A DNA stretch of 64,000 bases from Candidatus Thioglobus sp. NP1 (GCF_003326015.1 NZ_CP023860.1:1240001-1304000), one strand, 5' to 3'. Shown: positions 49,011 through 58,365, counted from the first letter of the stretch. Program-made: numbers and translations. Notes: generated by a model from the letters alone, not told the origin.

Positions 49011-51662
49011 TTAACTATTCATTGGGTTAGACTTATTAAGATCAATATTAAGTTTTTTTACTGCTTTATTAATAATCTTAGAATCTAATATTCCATCATC
49101 AACGAGCGCATTTAAAGTTACAAAAACAATATAGTCAGCATTAACTTCAAAGAAGTATCTGAGTTCTTTACGAGAGTCCGAACGACCAAATCCATCTGTC
49201 CCCAGAACCTCATAATGAACTGGTATGTATTTTCGCACTTGCTCAGCATAATTTCTCATATAGTCTGTGGCAGCTATTACTGGACCTGATGCTTTAGCTA
49301 AACATTTTGTTATATAAGGAGTTTTCTTACTTTTACTTATATTAAGTAAGTTTTCACGATCAATACTTTGAGCCTCTCTTGTAATCTCATTAAAGCTTGT
49401 TACACTCCAAATGTTAGACATAATGCCCCAATCTTTTTCAAGCATATCAGCAGCTTTTTCAACTTCTCTTAGAATTGCACCACTACCCAATAATTGAACC
49501 TCAATTGAAGATTTACCAACTGTTTTCAAATGGTACATTCCCTTTATAATGCCCTCTTCTGAACCTTTAGGCATCTCAGGATGAGTATAATTTTCATTCA
49601 TTAATGTAATGTAATAAAAAACATTTTCCATCTTCTCATACATTCTAAACATTCCATCTCGAAGAATAACAGCAAGTTCATAAGCGTATGTTGGATCATA
49701 AGAAATACAATTTGGAATTGTATTTGCAACAATCAATGAATCACCATCTTGGTGCTGAAGCCCTTCTCCAGCAAGGGTAGTTCTTCCAGCAGTTCCCCCC
49801 ATCAAGAATCCTTTAGCTTGCATATCACCAGCAGCCCAGGCAAGATCACCAACCCTTTGAAATCCGAATTTTGAGTAATATATATAAAATGGAATCATAG
49901 TGACATTATGAGATGCATAGGAAGTTGCCGCAGCAATCCAATCGGATATTGCTCCTGCCTCATTAATACCCTCTTGAAGAACTTGACCCTTAATATCTTC
50001 CTTATACCACATAACCTTATCTGAGTCTTCTGGCTCATAAAGTTGACCCGAAGATGAATAAATACCCATTTGACGGAATAAGCCTTCCATCCCAAAAGTT
50101 CGAGCTTCATCAGGAACAATAGGGACAACTCTAGGTCCAATTTCCTTATCTCTTATTAATAAAGATAGGAATCGCACAAATGCCATTGTGCTGGAGTTTT
50201 CCTTTTCACCACTGCTTTTAAGTAGAACATCAAAAAAATCTAATTTAGGTATTTTAAAAGATTCTAATTCAAAACTTCTATCAGGCAAGTAACCCCCTAA
50301 AGTCTCTCGCCTTTCTTTCAAATAAAGTATTTCTTCACTATCATCAGCTGGCTTATAAAAATTAAGCTCTTCAGCATCCTTTTTTGTTACTGGAATATCA
50401 AATCTTTGAGCAACCTTAACGAGTGCATCTACTCCTAGTTTTTTCTGACTATGGGTAGTATTTTGACCTTCTCCAGCTTCACCCATACCATAACCTTTTA
50501 CTGTCTTTGCAAGAATAACTGTAGGCTGACCAACGTGCTCTTTAGCAGCCTTGTAAGCTTGATAAACTTTATTTGGATCATGACCGCCACGAGTTAATGC
50601 AAAAATTTCATCATCAGTCATGTCTTCAACAAGTTTTAAAGTTTCAGGATATTTACCAAAAAAATGTTTACGAACATAAGCACCATCTTTAGCTTTATAG
50701 GCTTGATATTCTCCATCAACAACCTCTTCCATTCTTTGCTTTAAGAGTCCTGAAGTATCATTTTCAAGAAGCTTGTCCCAACCTCTCCCCCAAATTACCT
50801 TTATCACATTCCAGCCAGCACCCCTAAACATTCCCTCTAATTCTTGAATAATTTTGCCATTACCACGGACTGGCCCATCTAGTCTTTGAAGATTACAGTT
50901 GATAACAAAAATAAGGTTATCAAGCTTTTCTCTTCCAGCAAGGGAAATAGCTCCTAATGACTCAGGCTCATCTGTTTCACCATCACCTATATAGGCCCAA
51001 ACAGTCCTCTTATCTGTTTTAATAATATCTCGATGCTGAAGATACTTCATAAATCGAGCTTGAAATATTGCCATTATTGGCCCCAAACCCATAGAAACAG
51101 TTGGGAATTCCCAAAAATTAGGCATTAACCATGGATGTGGATAAGAAGAAAGACCCTCTTGGTTCGCCTCTTGTCTAAAGTTTAGCATTTGCTTTTCAGT
51201 AATTCTTCCCTCTAAAAAAGCCCTTGAATATATTCCAGGTGCAATATGCCCTTGGAAGAATATTAAATCAGCACCTTGTTCTAAATTTTTTCCACGATAA
51301 AAGTGATTAAAACCAACCTCATAAAGCGTAGCACTTGATGCAAAAGAAGCAATGTGTCCTCCAAGTTCAGAAGATACTAAATTTGCCTTTACAACCATAA
51401 TCATTGCATTCCAACGAATAATAGATTTAATTCTATGTTCAATTTGGTGTTTAACAATGAGCTTTGATTCTTTATCTACAGGGATGGAGTTCAGATAAGC
51501 TGTATTTACACCTTGTGGCAAATTCATACCATCTTCATGGGCCATATCCATCAACTTTTGAAGAATGTACTTTGCTCTATCTTCGCCTCCAAAACGAGCA
51601 ACTGATCTAAAAGCCTCTAACCACTCAATAGTTTCTTGCGGATCAATATCTTTTTCAGACAT
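49011..51662 (-). CDS. aceE: Pyruvate dehydrogenase E1 component (homodimeric)
   Basis: 883 residues, similar to E. coli AceE (887). Thiamine diphosphate motif AYIGDGETDEPES, and regions such as EGLQHQDGDSL and GTDGFGRSDSRKELRYFFEV are characteristic. Decarboxylates pyruvate and transfers acetyl to the E2 lipoyl domain, giving acetyl-CoA. aceF and lpd are not adjacent: a HopJ-like gene and MFS gene follow instead, and the window ends without them. A divergent gap of 148 bases separates it from the algC-type gene. Confidence 0.96.
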   Translation of the reverse strand: MSEKDIDPQETIEWLEAFRSVARFGGEDRAKYILQKLMDMAHEDGMNLPQGVNTAYLNSIPVDKESKLIVKHQIEHRIKSIIRWNAMIMVVKANLVSSELGGHIASFASSATLYEVGFNHFYRGKNLEQGADLIFFQGHIAPGIYSRAFLEGRITEKQMLNFRQEANQEGLSSYPHPWLMPNFWEFPTVSMGLGPIMAIFQARFMKYLQHRDIIKTDKRTVWAYIGDGETDEPESLGAISLAGREKLDNLIFVINCNLQRLDGPVRGNGKIIQELEGMFRGAGWNVIKVIWGRGWDKLLENDTSGLLKQRMEEVVDGEYQAYKAKDGAYVRKHFFGKYPETLKLVEDMTDDEIFALTRGGHDPNKVYQAYKAAKEHVGQPTVILAKTVKGYGMGEAGEGQNTTHSQKKLGVDALVKVAQRFDIPVTKKDAEELNFYKPADDSEEILYLKERRETLGGYLPDRSFELESFKIPKLDFFDVLLKSSGEKENSSTMAFVRFLSLLIRDKEIGPRVVPIVPDEARTFGMEGLFRQMGIYSSSGQLYEPEDSDKVMWYKEDIKGQVLQEGINEAGAISDWIAAATSYASHNVTMIPFYIYYSKFGFQRVGDLAWAAGDMQAKGFLMGGTAGRTTLAGEGLQHQDGDSLIVANTIPNCISYDPTYAYELAVILRDGMFRMYEKMENVFYYITLMNENYTHPEMPKGSEEGIIKGMYHLKTVGKSSIEVQLLGSGAILREVEKAADMLEKDWGIMSNIWSVTSFNEITREAQSIDRENLLNISKSKKTPYITKCLAKASGPVIAATDYMRNYAEQVRKYIPVHYEVLGTDGFGRSDSRKELRYFFEVNADYIVFVTLNALVDDGILDSKIINKAVKKLNIDLNKSNPMNS

Positions 51663-51810
51663 AAAAAAATTTATTTTGTGAAATTTAGAGACACATTATC
51701 CCTTAAAAGAGGTTCAAAAAAGAACAGGTAATGTTATATTTTTGAACATTAGAAAGAGATATTAAATGTTTGTTAAAATATGTCTTTATCTTCAATAATC
51801 AACTATTCTA

Positions 51811-53184
51811 ATGAACATACCAAGCACAATTTTTAAAGCATATGACATTAGAGGTATCGTAGAAAAAGAACTGACACCTGACGTGGTTAAATTAATAGGT
51901 AAAGCAGTTGGAACTGAGTCAGTTGCTAAGGGTGAGCGAGGAGTAGTTGTTGGCAGGGATGGACGTCTCTCTGGACCTGAGCTATCGGAGGCATTAATTT
52001 CAGGACTGATTGAAAGTGGTTGCCACATTGTTAATATTGGAATGGTACCATCACCAATTGTCTACTTTGCAACTTACACTAAGGCTGCATCATCTGGTGT
52101 CATGATTACTGGTTCTCACAACCCAGCCGAATATAATGGATTAAAGATTATGATTGCTGGTGAAACACTTTCAGCTGAGAGAATTCAAGCCTTGTATACT
52201 CGAATCATAGAGAATGATTTTACTACTGGCCATGGTACTTCAACTTCCATCAATATTGATCAGGACTATATAGGCAGAATTAAGTCTGATATAAAACTTG
52301 AAAAAGAACTTAATATCGTAATTGATTGCGGAAATGGAGTTGCAGGAAATATAGCGCCACAACTTTTTGAAGCATTAGGTGTTAATATTACAAAATTATT
52401 CTGCTTAGTTGATGGTCGATTTCCAAATCATCATCCAGACCCGTCAAAACCTAAAAATTTAGAAGATTTAATTCAAGAGGTTATCGAAACAGGAGCAGAT
52501 CTTGGTCTTGCATTTGATGGTGATGGTGATCGCCTAGGACTTGTTGACAACAAAGGCAAAATTATTTGGGCTGATCAACAAATGATGCTCTATGCTAAAG
52601 ATGTTTTAAGTCGTAAAAAAGGCGCCAAAATTATCTTTGATGTTAAATGCACTTCACAACTACCTAAAGTTATTTCAGAAAATGGTGGTAAGCCTATTAT
52701 GTCAAGAACTGGTCATAGTTTTATTAAGAACAAACTAAAAGAAACAAATGCTGAACTGGCTGGAGAAATGTCAGGTCACATTTTCTTTAAAGAGCGCTGG
52801 TATGGATTTGATGACGCCTTATATACTGCAGCAAGACTCTTGGAGATAGTTTCAAAAAGTGACAAGTCATGTTCTGAAATTTTTGATGAATTACCGGTTA
52901 ATTTAAGTACTCCAGAAATCAATATCAACTTTGAGAAGCACGGGCAACAGTTCGATGCTATGGATGCACTTTCAAGCAATATAGATTTCCCTGATGCTGA
53001 TATTAACATGATTGATGGATTTAGAGTTGACTATGAGAATTGCTGGGGACTTGTTAGGCCTTCTAACACAACACCTTGCCTTGTTTTACGATTTGAAGCA
53101 GAAGATGATACTTCACTTAAGGAAATACAAGAAAAGTTTAAAAATTGGCTTCAAATAAGTGGCATTTCAACAGAGAATATATAG
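51811..53184 (+). CDS. Phosphomannomutase/phosphoglucomutase (AlgC type)
   Basis: 457 residues (P. aeruginosa AlgC has 463). Alpha-D-phosphohexomutase: phosphoserine Ser102 in ITGSHNPAEYNG, Mg loop in FDGDGDRLGLVD, sugar-binding GEMSGHIFFKERW and phosphate-binding RPSNTTPCLVLRFEA. Interconverts hexose 1- and 6-phosphates for LPS or exopolysaccharide. The short spacing from a divergent aceE gene suggests shared control. An imperfect inverted repeat, GTTCAAAAA (51712-51720) and TTTTTGAAC (51739-51747), lies in the gap. Confidence 0.9.
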   Translation: MNIPSTIFKAYDIRGIVEKELTPDVVKLIGKAVGTESVAKGERGVVVGRDGRLSGPELSEALISGLIESGCHIVNIGMVPSPIVYFATYTKAASSGVMITGSHNPAEYNGLKIMIAGETLSAERIQALYTRIIENDFTTGHGTSTSINIDQDYIGRIKSDIKLEKELNIVIDCGNGVAGNIAPQLFEALGVNITKLFCLVDGRFPNHHPDPSKPKNLEDLIQEVIETGADLGLAFDGDGDRLGLVDNKGKIIWADQQMMLYAKDVLSRKKGAKIIFDVKCTSQLPKVISENGGKPIMSRTGHSFIKNKLKETNAELAGEMSGHIFFKERWYGFDDALYTAARLLEIVSKSDKSCSEIFDELPVNLSTPEININFEKHGQQFDAMDALSSNIDFPDADINMIDGFRVDYENCWGLVRPSNTTPCLVLRFEAEDDTSLKEIQEKFKNWLQISGISTENI

Positions 53185-53204
53185 TTAAAAATACTAAAAA
53201 AATA

Positions 53205-53223
53205 GGTATAAAATACCATTTTT
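53205..53223 (+). terminator. Weak candidate terminator after the AlgC-type gene
   Basis: A five-base stem GGTAT (53205-53209), loop AAA, ATACC (53213-53217), then ATTTTT. Low G+C and short, so efficiency is doubtful. Confidence 0.3.
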
Positions 53224-53274
53224 CAACTTTGTAACATATAGCAAGATTTAAACTCGTAAACTTGGAGCTTAACT

Positions 53275-54390
53275 ATGGACGGACATGTCAACTTTACCCT
53301 ATCAGACCGCTTAAGGAAATCTCCTTATTATGAGTCTACTCTTAAAGCAGGCGCTAAAACATTCACGATTTATAACCACATGATTATGCCTACCTCTTAT
53401 GAAGGGGCTGAAGCGGATTACTGGAACTTGATGAATAATGTCACAATGTGGGATGTTGCAGCAGAAAGACAAGTTGAAGTTACGGGAAATGATGCCTATA
53501 AATTTGTCGAGTATATTACCTCTAGAGACCTTTCTAAGTTACAAATTGGTCAAGGAAAATATGCACTTATTACTGATGAAGATGGAGGAATTATTAATGA
53601 TCCAATCATTTTAAGACTTGGTGAAAGTCATTTTTGGTTATCCATTGCTGATAGCGATGTACTTCTTTGGACTCGAGGACTTGCCTGTGGCCTAGGCTGG
53701 GATGTTCAATTAAGCGAACCAGACGTATCTCCTCTAGCAATTCAAGGACCTAACCATTTGCCACTAATGATTGATTTATTTGGTAATTGGGTTAAGGATA
53801 TTAAGTACTTCTTTTTTAAAGAAGTTGAATTAGAAGGCATCCCTCTTATAGTTCAAAAATCAGGATGGAGCAAACAAGGTGGGTTCGAACTCTACCTTCG
53901 TGATGGCTCTTTGGGAGGTAAACTTTGGGATATAGTTGCAAATGCTGGTAAAAAATATGACATTAAACCAGGAACTCCAAATAATATTGAAAGAGTTGAA
54001 TCAGGTCTTTTTTCTTGGGGCAACGATATGGATATTAAAAGTAATCCATTAGAGCTTCCTCTAGGTAATTTTTGTCAACTTGATAAAGAAGCTGAATATT
54101 TAAGTAGAAAGGCTCTTCATAAAATTCGCTCTGAAGGTCCCTCTAAAAAGCTAGTTGGTTTAATTGTTGATGGTGCCCCATTTATTGGAGGATGCGCAAG
54201 TCCATGGAAGGTAATGAGCGATAATCAAATTTGTGGCAAAGTTTCTAGTGCTGCATTCTCACCTCGTTTAAAAATTAACATGGCAATGGCAACAATAGAT
54301 AATGGTAATAATGAGATTGGTTCAGAAGTGAAAGTTGAAACACCCTGGGGCGCGAGGTCTGCAAAAGTAACCTCAATACCTTTCAATTAA
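53275..54390 (+). CDS. dmdA: DmdA-like DMSP demethylase (GcvT superfamily)
   Basis: 371 residues. Aminomethyltransferase fold binding tetrahydrofolate. KTFTIYN, WDVAAERQVEV, SIADSD, EPDVSPLAIQGP and IERVESGLFSWGNDMD match Pelagibacter DmdA better than glycine cleavage GcvT. DmdA removes a methyl from dimethylsulfoniopropionate to give methylmercaptopropionate and 5-methyl-THF, a marine sulfur and carbon source. The subclade, and thus DMSP activity, needs a phylogeny. Single gene with GGAG upstream (CTTGGAGCTTAACT). No dmdB-D genes or glycine cleavage genes nearby. Confidence 0.7.
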   Translation: MDGHVNFTLSDRLRKSPYYESTLKAGAKTFTIYNHMIMPTSYEGAEADYWNLMNNVTMWDVAAERQVEVTGNDAYKFVEYITSRDLSKLQIGQGKYALITDEDGGIINDPIILRLGESHFWLSIADSDVLLWTRGLACGLGWDVQLSEPDVSPLAIQGPNHLPLMIDLFGNWVKDIKYFFFKEVELEGIPLIVQKSGWSKQGGFELYLRDGSLGGKLWDIVANAGKKYDIKPGTPNNIERVESGLFSWGNDMDIKSNPLELPLGNFCQLDKEAEYLSRKALHKIRSEGPSKKLVGLIVDGAPFIGGCASPWKVMSDNQICGKVSSAAFSPRLKINMAMATIDNGNNEIGSEVKVETPWGARSAKVTSIPFN

Positions 54391-54396
54391 GTATCC

Positions 54397-54828
54397 TTAA
54401 ATATCATTACTAAACTCTCTATACATTCTTATATGATCAATTCCGGCTTCCTTATATATTTTGCCCTCACATATAAAGCCAAGATCTAAGTAAAAACTAT
54501 GTGCGTGCCATTGAGATGACAACCAAAGTTTTTGAACTTGAGCTTCCTTGGCCCAACTAATTAAATCTAGCATGATTAATTTACCAATACCCATGCTGCG
54601 GAAGCCCTTTAGAACAGCAACCCTTCCTATATGTCCATCATTTAGTATTCTGCCGGTGCCAATTGCTTGTCCATCAATGAAAGCTAAAACATGTTTTGCT
54701 TCATCATCAAGACCATCAATTTCGAGCTCCTCAGGTACGTTTTGTTCGTCCACAAAGACTTTAAATCTTATTTTGCAGATTTCCTTTTCATTATCTTTAT
54801 AGTCACAAATTTTTGATTGGATTTTCAT
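54397..54828 (-). CDS. GNAT-family N-acetyltransferase
   Basis: 143 residues. Acetyl-CoA-binding motif A as GRVAVLKGFRSMGIGKLIMLDLISWA; the N-terminal IRFKVFVDEQNVPEELEIDGLDDEAKH resembles the YjcF/ElaA-type group. Acceptor substrate unknown. First of a minus-strand run downstream of dmdA (convergent), near two LysE exporters. Confidence 0.8.
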   Translation of the reverse strand: MKIQSKICDYKDNEKEICKIRFKVFVDEQNVPEELEIDGLDDEAKHVLAFIDGQAIGTGRILNDGHIGRVAVLKGFRSMGIGKLIMLDLISWAKEAQVQKLWLSSQWHAHSFYLDLGFICEGKIYKEAGIDHIRMYREFSNDI

Positions 54829-54845
54829 TTAATTAAGTTTAACTT

Positions 54846-55475
54846 CTAGGAGACAAAAAATAGATTAATTGCAAGAGCAAAATATACCAAAGCGGCAAGC
54901 TTATTGATATTTTTATTAACAGAGCTTGATTTCTTAAGATAACCCTCTAGAAAACTACCTAAAAATGCAATAGATGAAAAAACGCACAAAGCACTCAAAA
55001 TAAATAGCAGCCCAAGAAGAACAACCTGAATAGTAACACTGTCATTACTAATATTTACAAATTGAGGTAAAAAGACTAAGAAAAATAGTGCTACTTTCGG
55101 ATTAGTTAGGTTCATTATTACACCAGTTATATAATAAGAACGATTGGAATTATCTTTTCCAGTTCCACTGATATTTAATTCTTTGCTTTGAAGAGAAAGC
55201 CACCCTAAATAAATAAGGTAGCATGCTCCAACAATTTTCAATCCATTAAACGCAAGCGCACTGGTTTGAAATATTACACTCACGCCAATGGCAACTAAAA
55301 ATGTATGGCCAATTAAACCTGTACAGAGTCCTAATGTCGTATAAAAACCTACCCTCCAGCCCTTTAAAGCTGAATTAGTCATGACGTAGATATTATCAGG
55401 GCCTGGAACCAAACTTAAAATAACTGAAGCCAATACAAACGCAATTACTGTCTCTAAACTTAATATTTCAATCAT
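54846..55475 (-). CDS. LysE/RhtB-family exporter (copy A)
   Basis: 209 residues, five or six hydrophobic helices. N-terminal family signature SLVPGPDNIYVMTNSALKG, typical of homoserine/threonine (RhtB-type) exporters, and NPKVALFFLVFLPQFV. Inner-membrane amino acid efflux; substrate not predictable. A second family member lies at 55919-56539, on the other side of a VOC-domain gene. Confidence 0.87.
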   Translation of the reverse strand: MIEILSLETVIAFVLASVILSLVPGPDNIYVMTNSALKGWRVGFYTTLGLCTGLIGHTFLVAIGVSVIFQTSALAFNGLKIVGACYLIYLGWLSLQSKELNISGTGKDNSNRSYYITGVIMNLTNPKVALFFLVFLPQFVNISNDSVTIQVVLLGLLFILSALCVFSSIAFLGSFLEGYLKKSSSVNKNINKLAALVYFALAINLFFVS

Positions 55476-55491
55476 ATAGTTACCATATTAA

Positions 55492-55905
55492 CTAAGAAGT
55501 AAAGACTTCTGAAGGATTGCGATAGGCTTTTATTTCAAGTGCATTACCTGAATAATCCTCAAAAAACATGGTTGCTTGTTCACTTATTAAACCCTTATAT
55601 CGAACTGAAGGATTAATTATAAATTCCATTCCTTTAGATTGAAGTTTTGCTGCCAAATCATAGAAAGTAGCCCACTCCAAAACACAACCAAAATGGGGCA
55701 TGGGGACTGAAATATCATCCACCTTTGAGTGTGTTTTACTTTTAGGAGCTATCTCACCAACATGCAACGAGAGTTGATGTCCAAAAAAATTAAAGTCAAC
55801 CCATGTATCTGTACTTCTTCCCTCTTCGCAACCCAAAAGAATTCCATAGAATTGTCTTGCAGAATCAAGGTCACTAACTGTAAAGGCTAAATGAAAGATG
55901 CTCAT
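55492..55905 (-). CDS. VOC-superfamily (glyoxalase/dioxygenase-like) protein
   Basis: 137 residues. Two beta-alpha-beta-beta-beta repeats: FHLAFTVSDLDSARQFYGILLGCEEGR and HFGCVLEWATFYDLAAKLQS with FFEDYSGNALEIKAY at the end. Candidate metal ligands are His3-type residue in IFHLAF, a Glu in ALEIKA and His in PHFGCVL. Could be a glyoxalase-like detoxifying or resistance-type protein; function is not assignable. Sits between two LysE-type exporters. Confidence 0.75.
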   Translation of the reverse strand: MSIFHLAFTVSDLDSARQFYGILLGCEEGRSTDTWVDFNFFGHQLSLHVGEIAPKSKTHSKVDDISVPMPHFGCVLEWATFYDLAAKLQSKGMEFIINPSVRYKGLISEQATMFFEDYSGNALEIKAYRNPSEVFTS

Positions 55906-55918
55906 AATATATTATTTC

Positions 55919-56539
55919 TTAGGTGGTACCCATAATTAATCCGACCATAATTAATGTTGAACCGGTAAGTCTGTTTTGCCATAATATTTTTTTTGGATCT
56001 GAAAGCAGGGCCTTGGATATTTCAGCAAGTGTCACATAACCTGTCATCACAATTAAGTCGATAACTATAAGCGTTGAAGTAAAGATAATACAAGTAGAAA
56101 GCTTAAGTGCCGTTAAGTCAAGAAATAAGGGTATTAAAGCAAGAAAAAAAACTGTACCTTTAATGTTAGTTAAATTTACAAAAAAACCTTTCATAACAGC
56201 TTTAAAGGGACTAAATGAGACTTGTGAATCCACTTTGGAAGTTGAAATTTGCTCAATTTTTTTACGCCATTGCAATATTCCTAAAAGGATTAGGTAGAAC
56301 ATACCTAACAATTTAATAAAAATAAATACTGCTGGAAACTGATCAATTAAAACTCCCAGACCAAAAAGTAAAAATACAATCTGACTCATCAAGCCAATTT
56401 GTAAGCCTATTAAAGAAAAAAGTGACCTCTTAAAGCCATACTGAGTTCCTTGGCTTATGGAGAAGATAGCTCCAGGTCCTGGTGATATGCTAATGAAGAG
56501 TGCTGATGCTAATAAGCCAAGCCAAGTAGTTAATTCCAT
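55919..56539 (-). CDS. LysE/RhtB-family exporter (copy B)
   Basis: 206 residues. SISPGPGAIFSISQGTQYGFKRSLFSLIGLQ is the LysE signature, NLTNIKGTVFFLALIPLFL the second. Clearly diverged from copy A. Start at 56539; 27 bases from the DUF2007 gene upstream. Substrate unknown, probably amino acid or a small base. Confidence 0.85.
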   Translation of the reverse strand: MELTTWLGLLASALFISISPGPGAIFSISQGTQYGFKRSLFSLIGLQIGLMSQIVFLLFGLGVLIDQFPAVFIFIKLLGMFYLILLGILQWRKKIEQISTSKVDSQVSFSPFKAVMKGFFVNLTNIKGTVFFLALIPLFLDLTALKLSTCIIFTSTLIVIDLIVMTGYVTLAEISKALLSDPKKILWQNRLTGSTLIMVGLIMGTT

Positions 56540-56566
56540 TGTTATTTTTTGTTATTTTCAAGATTT

Positions 56567-56875
56567 TTATTGAGAGTTTTCTTCATGACATTTCCAACAG
56601 TAATCAAATGTTTGATAATTCTTTTCATGGCAATTATCACAGTGCCAGGTAATTAAGTTTGTATTATTTTCCAATGAATTCAATATTCTTAAAGCTTCTT
56701 CTAAATCATCGTCTTTTAACAGCCAAACCTCAGGCCAAGTATCAAATGGAGCCAAACCACCTGCTGCACTTGAAGCAAACTCATTATTTAGAGACACCTC
56801 AATACCATTATTAATTAAAACATTTTTAACATTCAAAGCGATAATTCTATTCTCGTTCGTATATATAAGTTTCAT
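56567..56875 (-). CDS. DUF2007-domain protein with C-terminal zinc ribbon
   Basis: 102 residues. An N-terminal signal-transducing-like fold of DUF2007 (MKLIYTNENRIIALNVKNVLINNGIEV, then APFDTWPEVWLLKDDDLEEALRIL) and a C-terminal CxxC..CxxC ribbon (CDNCHEKNYQTFDYCWKCH) likely to bind zinc. Family function is unknown. Between mgtE and LysE copy B. Confidence 0.75.
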   Translation of the reverse strand: MKLIYTNENRIIALNVKNVLINNGIEVSLNNEFASSAAGGLAPFDTWPEVWLLKDDDLEEALRILNSLENNTNLITWHCDNCHEKNYQTFDYCWKCHEENSQ

Positions 56876-56929
56876 TTAATTCAAATTAATATTCTAAAGT
56901 CTAAAACAGAGGGAGTTAGTTTGTTAAAT

Positions 56930-58285
56930 CTAAATAAATAATGCCGCTAAACCAAGAAATGCAACAAACCCAATTACATCTGTAATTGTTGTTAAGATAA
57001 CACCTCCAGCAAGAGCTGGATCTATTTTTAGTTTAGTAAGCATTAGAGGTAAAAAAGCGCCAGAAAAAGCCGCTACCACAAGATTAACAATAATTGCTAA
57101 AGCTATAATAAAACTGAGTAGAAGATCAGAAAACCAGTAAAAAGTTATTAATCCTATTACTATTGACCAAATAAATCCATTGAGTAGACTAACTGCAACT
57201 TCTTTATTTATAAGAAGGCGAATATTTGCAGCACTAACTCTTCCTGTTGCAATACCTCTAGTAACAATAATCAAGGTTTGTGTTCCAGCTATACCACCCA
57301 TACTTGCAACTACAGGCATTAATATTGCTAATGCAATTTTTTGCTGTAAGGTTGCCTCAAATAAGCCAATAAAGTAAACAGCAATAAAAGCTGTAATTAA
57401 ATTCACCCCAAGCCAAACACTCCGCCTTCTTGCGCTTAATAAAATTGGTGCAAAGACATCTTCATCTTCATCCAGACCAACCATTGACATTACTGAGTGT
57501 TCAGCCTGATCACGAATAACATCAACCACATCATCAATTGTAATTCTTCCAACAAGTTGATTCTTTTCATCAATAACTGGAGCTGATATTAGATTTCTTT
57601 CTTCAAATAAAAGTGCAACTTCTGTTTCATCAGTTTCTGCACTTATAGGTTTAGAGTGCTCACTATTAATTAAGTTTTGAATAGTTTGTCCAGGCTCCTC
57701 TGTAAGGATAGTAGTAATTAAAAGAGAGCCTAAATAGTTAAAGTTTCGATCTACAACAAAAACTTGGTCAGTATCAACTGGCATCTCTTTAAGTAATCTT
57801 AGATAACGAATAACTGCTCTAATTGTGACATCTGGCCTAACAGTAATGAAGTCTGTATTCATTAACCCACCTGCAGAATCTTCAGGATAACTTAGGATTT
57901 TATTAAGATGCTCTCGATGCTTAAAATCAAGAGTAAGCAATAAACTATGAACAGCTGATTCTGGGAGATTTGGAACAAGGTCTGCTAAGTCATCGGAGTC
58001 AAGTTTTTCAGTAGCCTTAACTAAATTATCAACTGTCATTTCACCAATTAATTGGGATTGAACGTCCTCATTTACCTCCTTAAGTATTTCACCCTGAATT
58101 AAAATATCAATATCAGGCCAAAGTATCGAACGGTCTTTAGGCTGAATAGCCTCTAAAAGTCTAGCAATCTCAGCTGGATGAACTTCCTTAATTTGAGTTT
58201 TAGCCTCATCATAATCTGACGCTTCAAGAGACAACATTAAGTTTTGTAGACTCACCTCAAAAGCTGTGGACTCAGTTTCAGCCAT
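56930..58285 (-). CDS. mgtE: Magnesium transporter MgtE
   Basis: 451 residues, standard length. MgtE_N helical repeat (EIARLLEAIQPKDRSILW), two CBS domains (PEDSAGGLMNTDFITVRPDVTI, then APVIDEKNQLVGRITIDDV) and five membrane helices in the C-terminal part, with the conserved GIAGTQTLIIVTRGIATG pore segment. Mg2+ channel gated by its own cytoplasmic Mg sensor. A strong inverted repeat lies 20 bases upstream of the ATG (58305-58338). Confidence 0.95.
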   Translation of the reverse strand: MAETESTAFEVSLQNLMLSLEASDYDEAKTQIKEVHPAEIARLLEAIQPKDRSILWPDIDILIQGEILKEVNEDVQSQLIGEMTVDNLVKATEKLDSDDLADLVPNLPESAVHSLLLTLDFKHREHLNKILSYPEDSAGGLMNTDFITVRPDVTIRAVIRYLRLLKEMPVDTDQVFVVDRNFNYLGSLLITTILTEEPGQTIQNLINSEHSKPISAETDETEVALLFEERNLISAPVIDEKNQLVGRITIDDVVDVIRDQAEHSVMSMVGLDEDEDVFAPILLSARRRSVWLGVNLITAFIAVYFIGLFEATLQQKIALAILMPVVASMGGIAGTQTLIIVTRGIATGRVSAANIRLLINKEVAVSLLNGFIWSIVIGLITFYWFSDLLLSFIIALAIIVNLVVAAFSGAFLPLMLTKLKIDPALAGGVILTTITDVIGFVAFLGLAALFI

Positions 58286-58304
58286 AATTCTAATCCGTTA
58301 CGAA

Positions 58305-58338
58305 TATTGCATAACAAGCTAGCGCTTGTTATGCAATA
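58305..58338. repeat. Perfect 15-bp inverted repeat between hpf and mgtE
   Basis: Arms TATTGCATAACAAGC (58305-58319) and GCTTGTTATGCAATA (58324-58338) with a four-base loop TAGC. No T-tract on either strand, so not a normal intrinsic terminator. It is in the 80-base gap between two minus-strand genes and could block 3' exonucleases, separate hpf and mgtE expression or bind a protein. Confidence 0.7.
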
Positions 58339-58365
58339 AATAGAACATATTATAATTTATCTGGG

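Noticed and set aside
53275..54390. Glycine cleavage T protein
   Set aside because: The fold is shared, but motifs and lack of gcvH/gcvP nearby fit a DmdA-like enzyme better.
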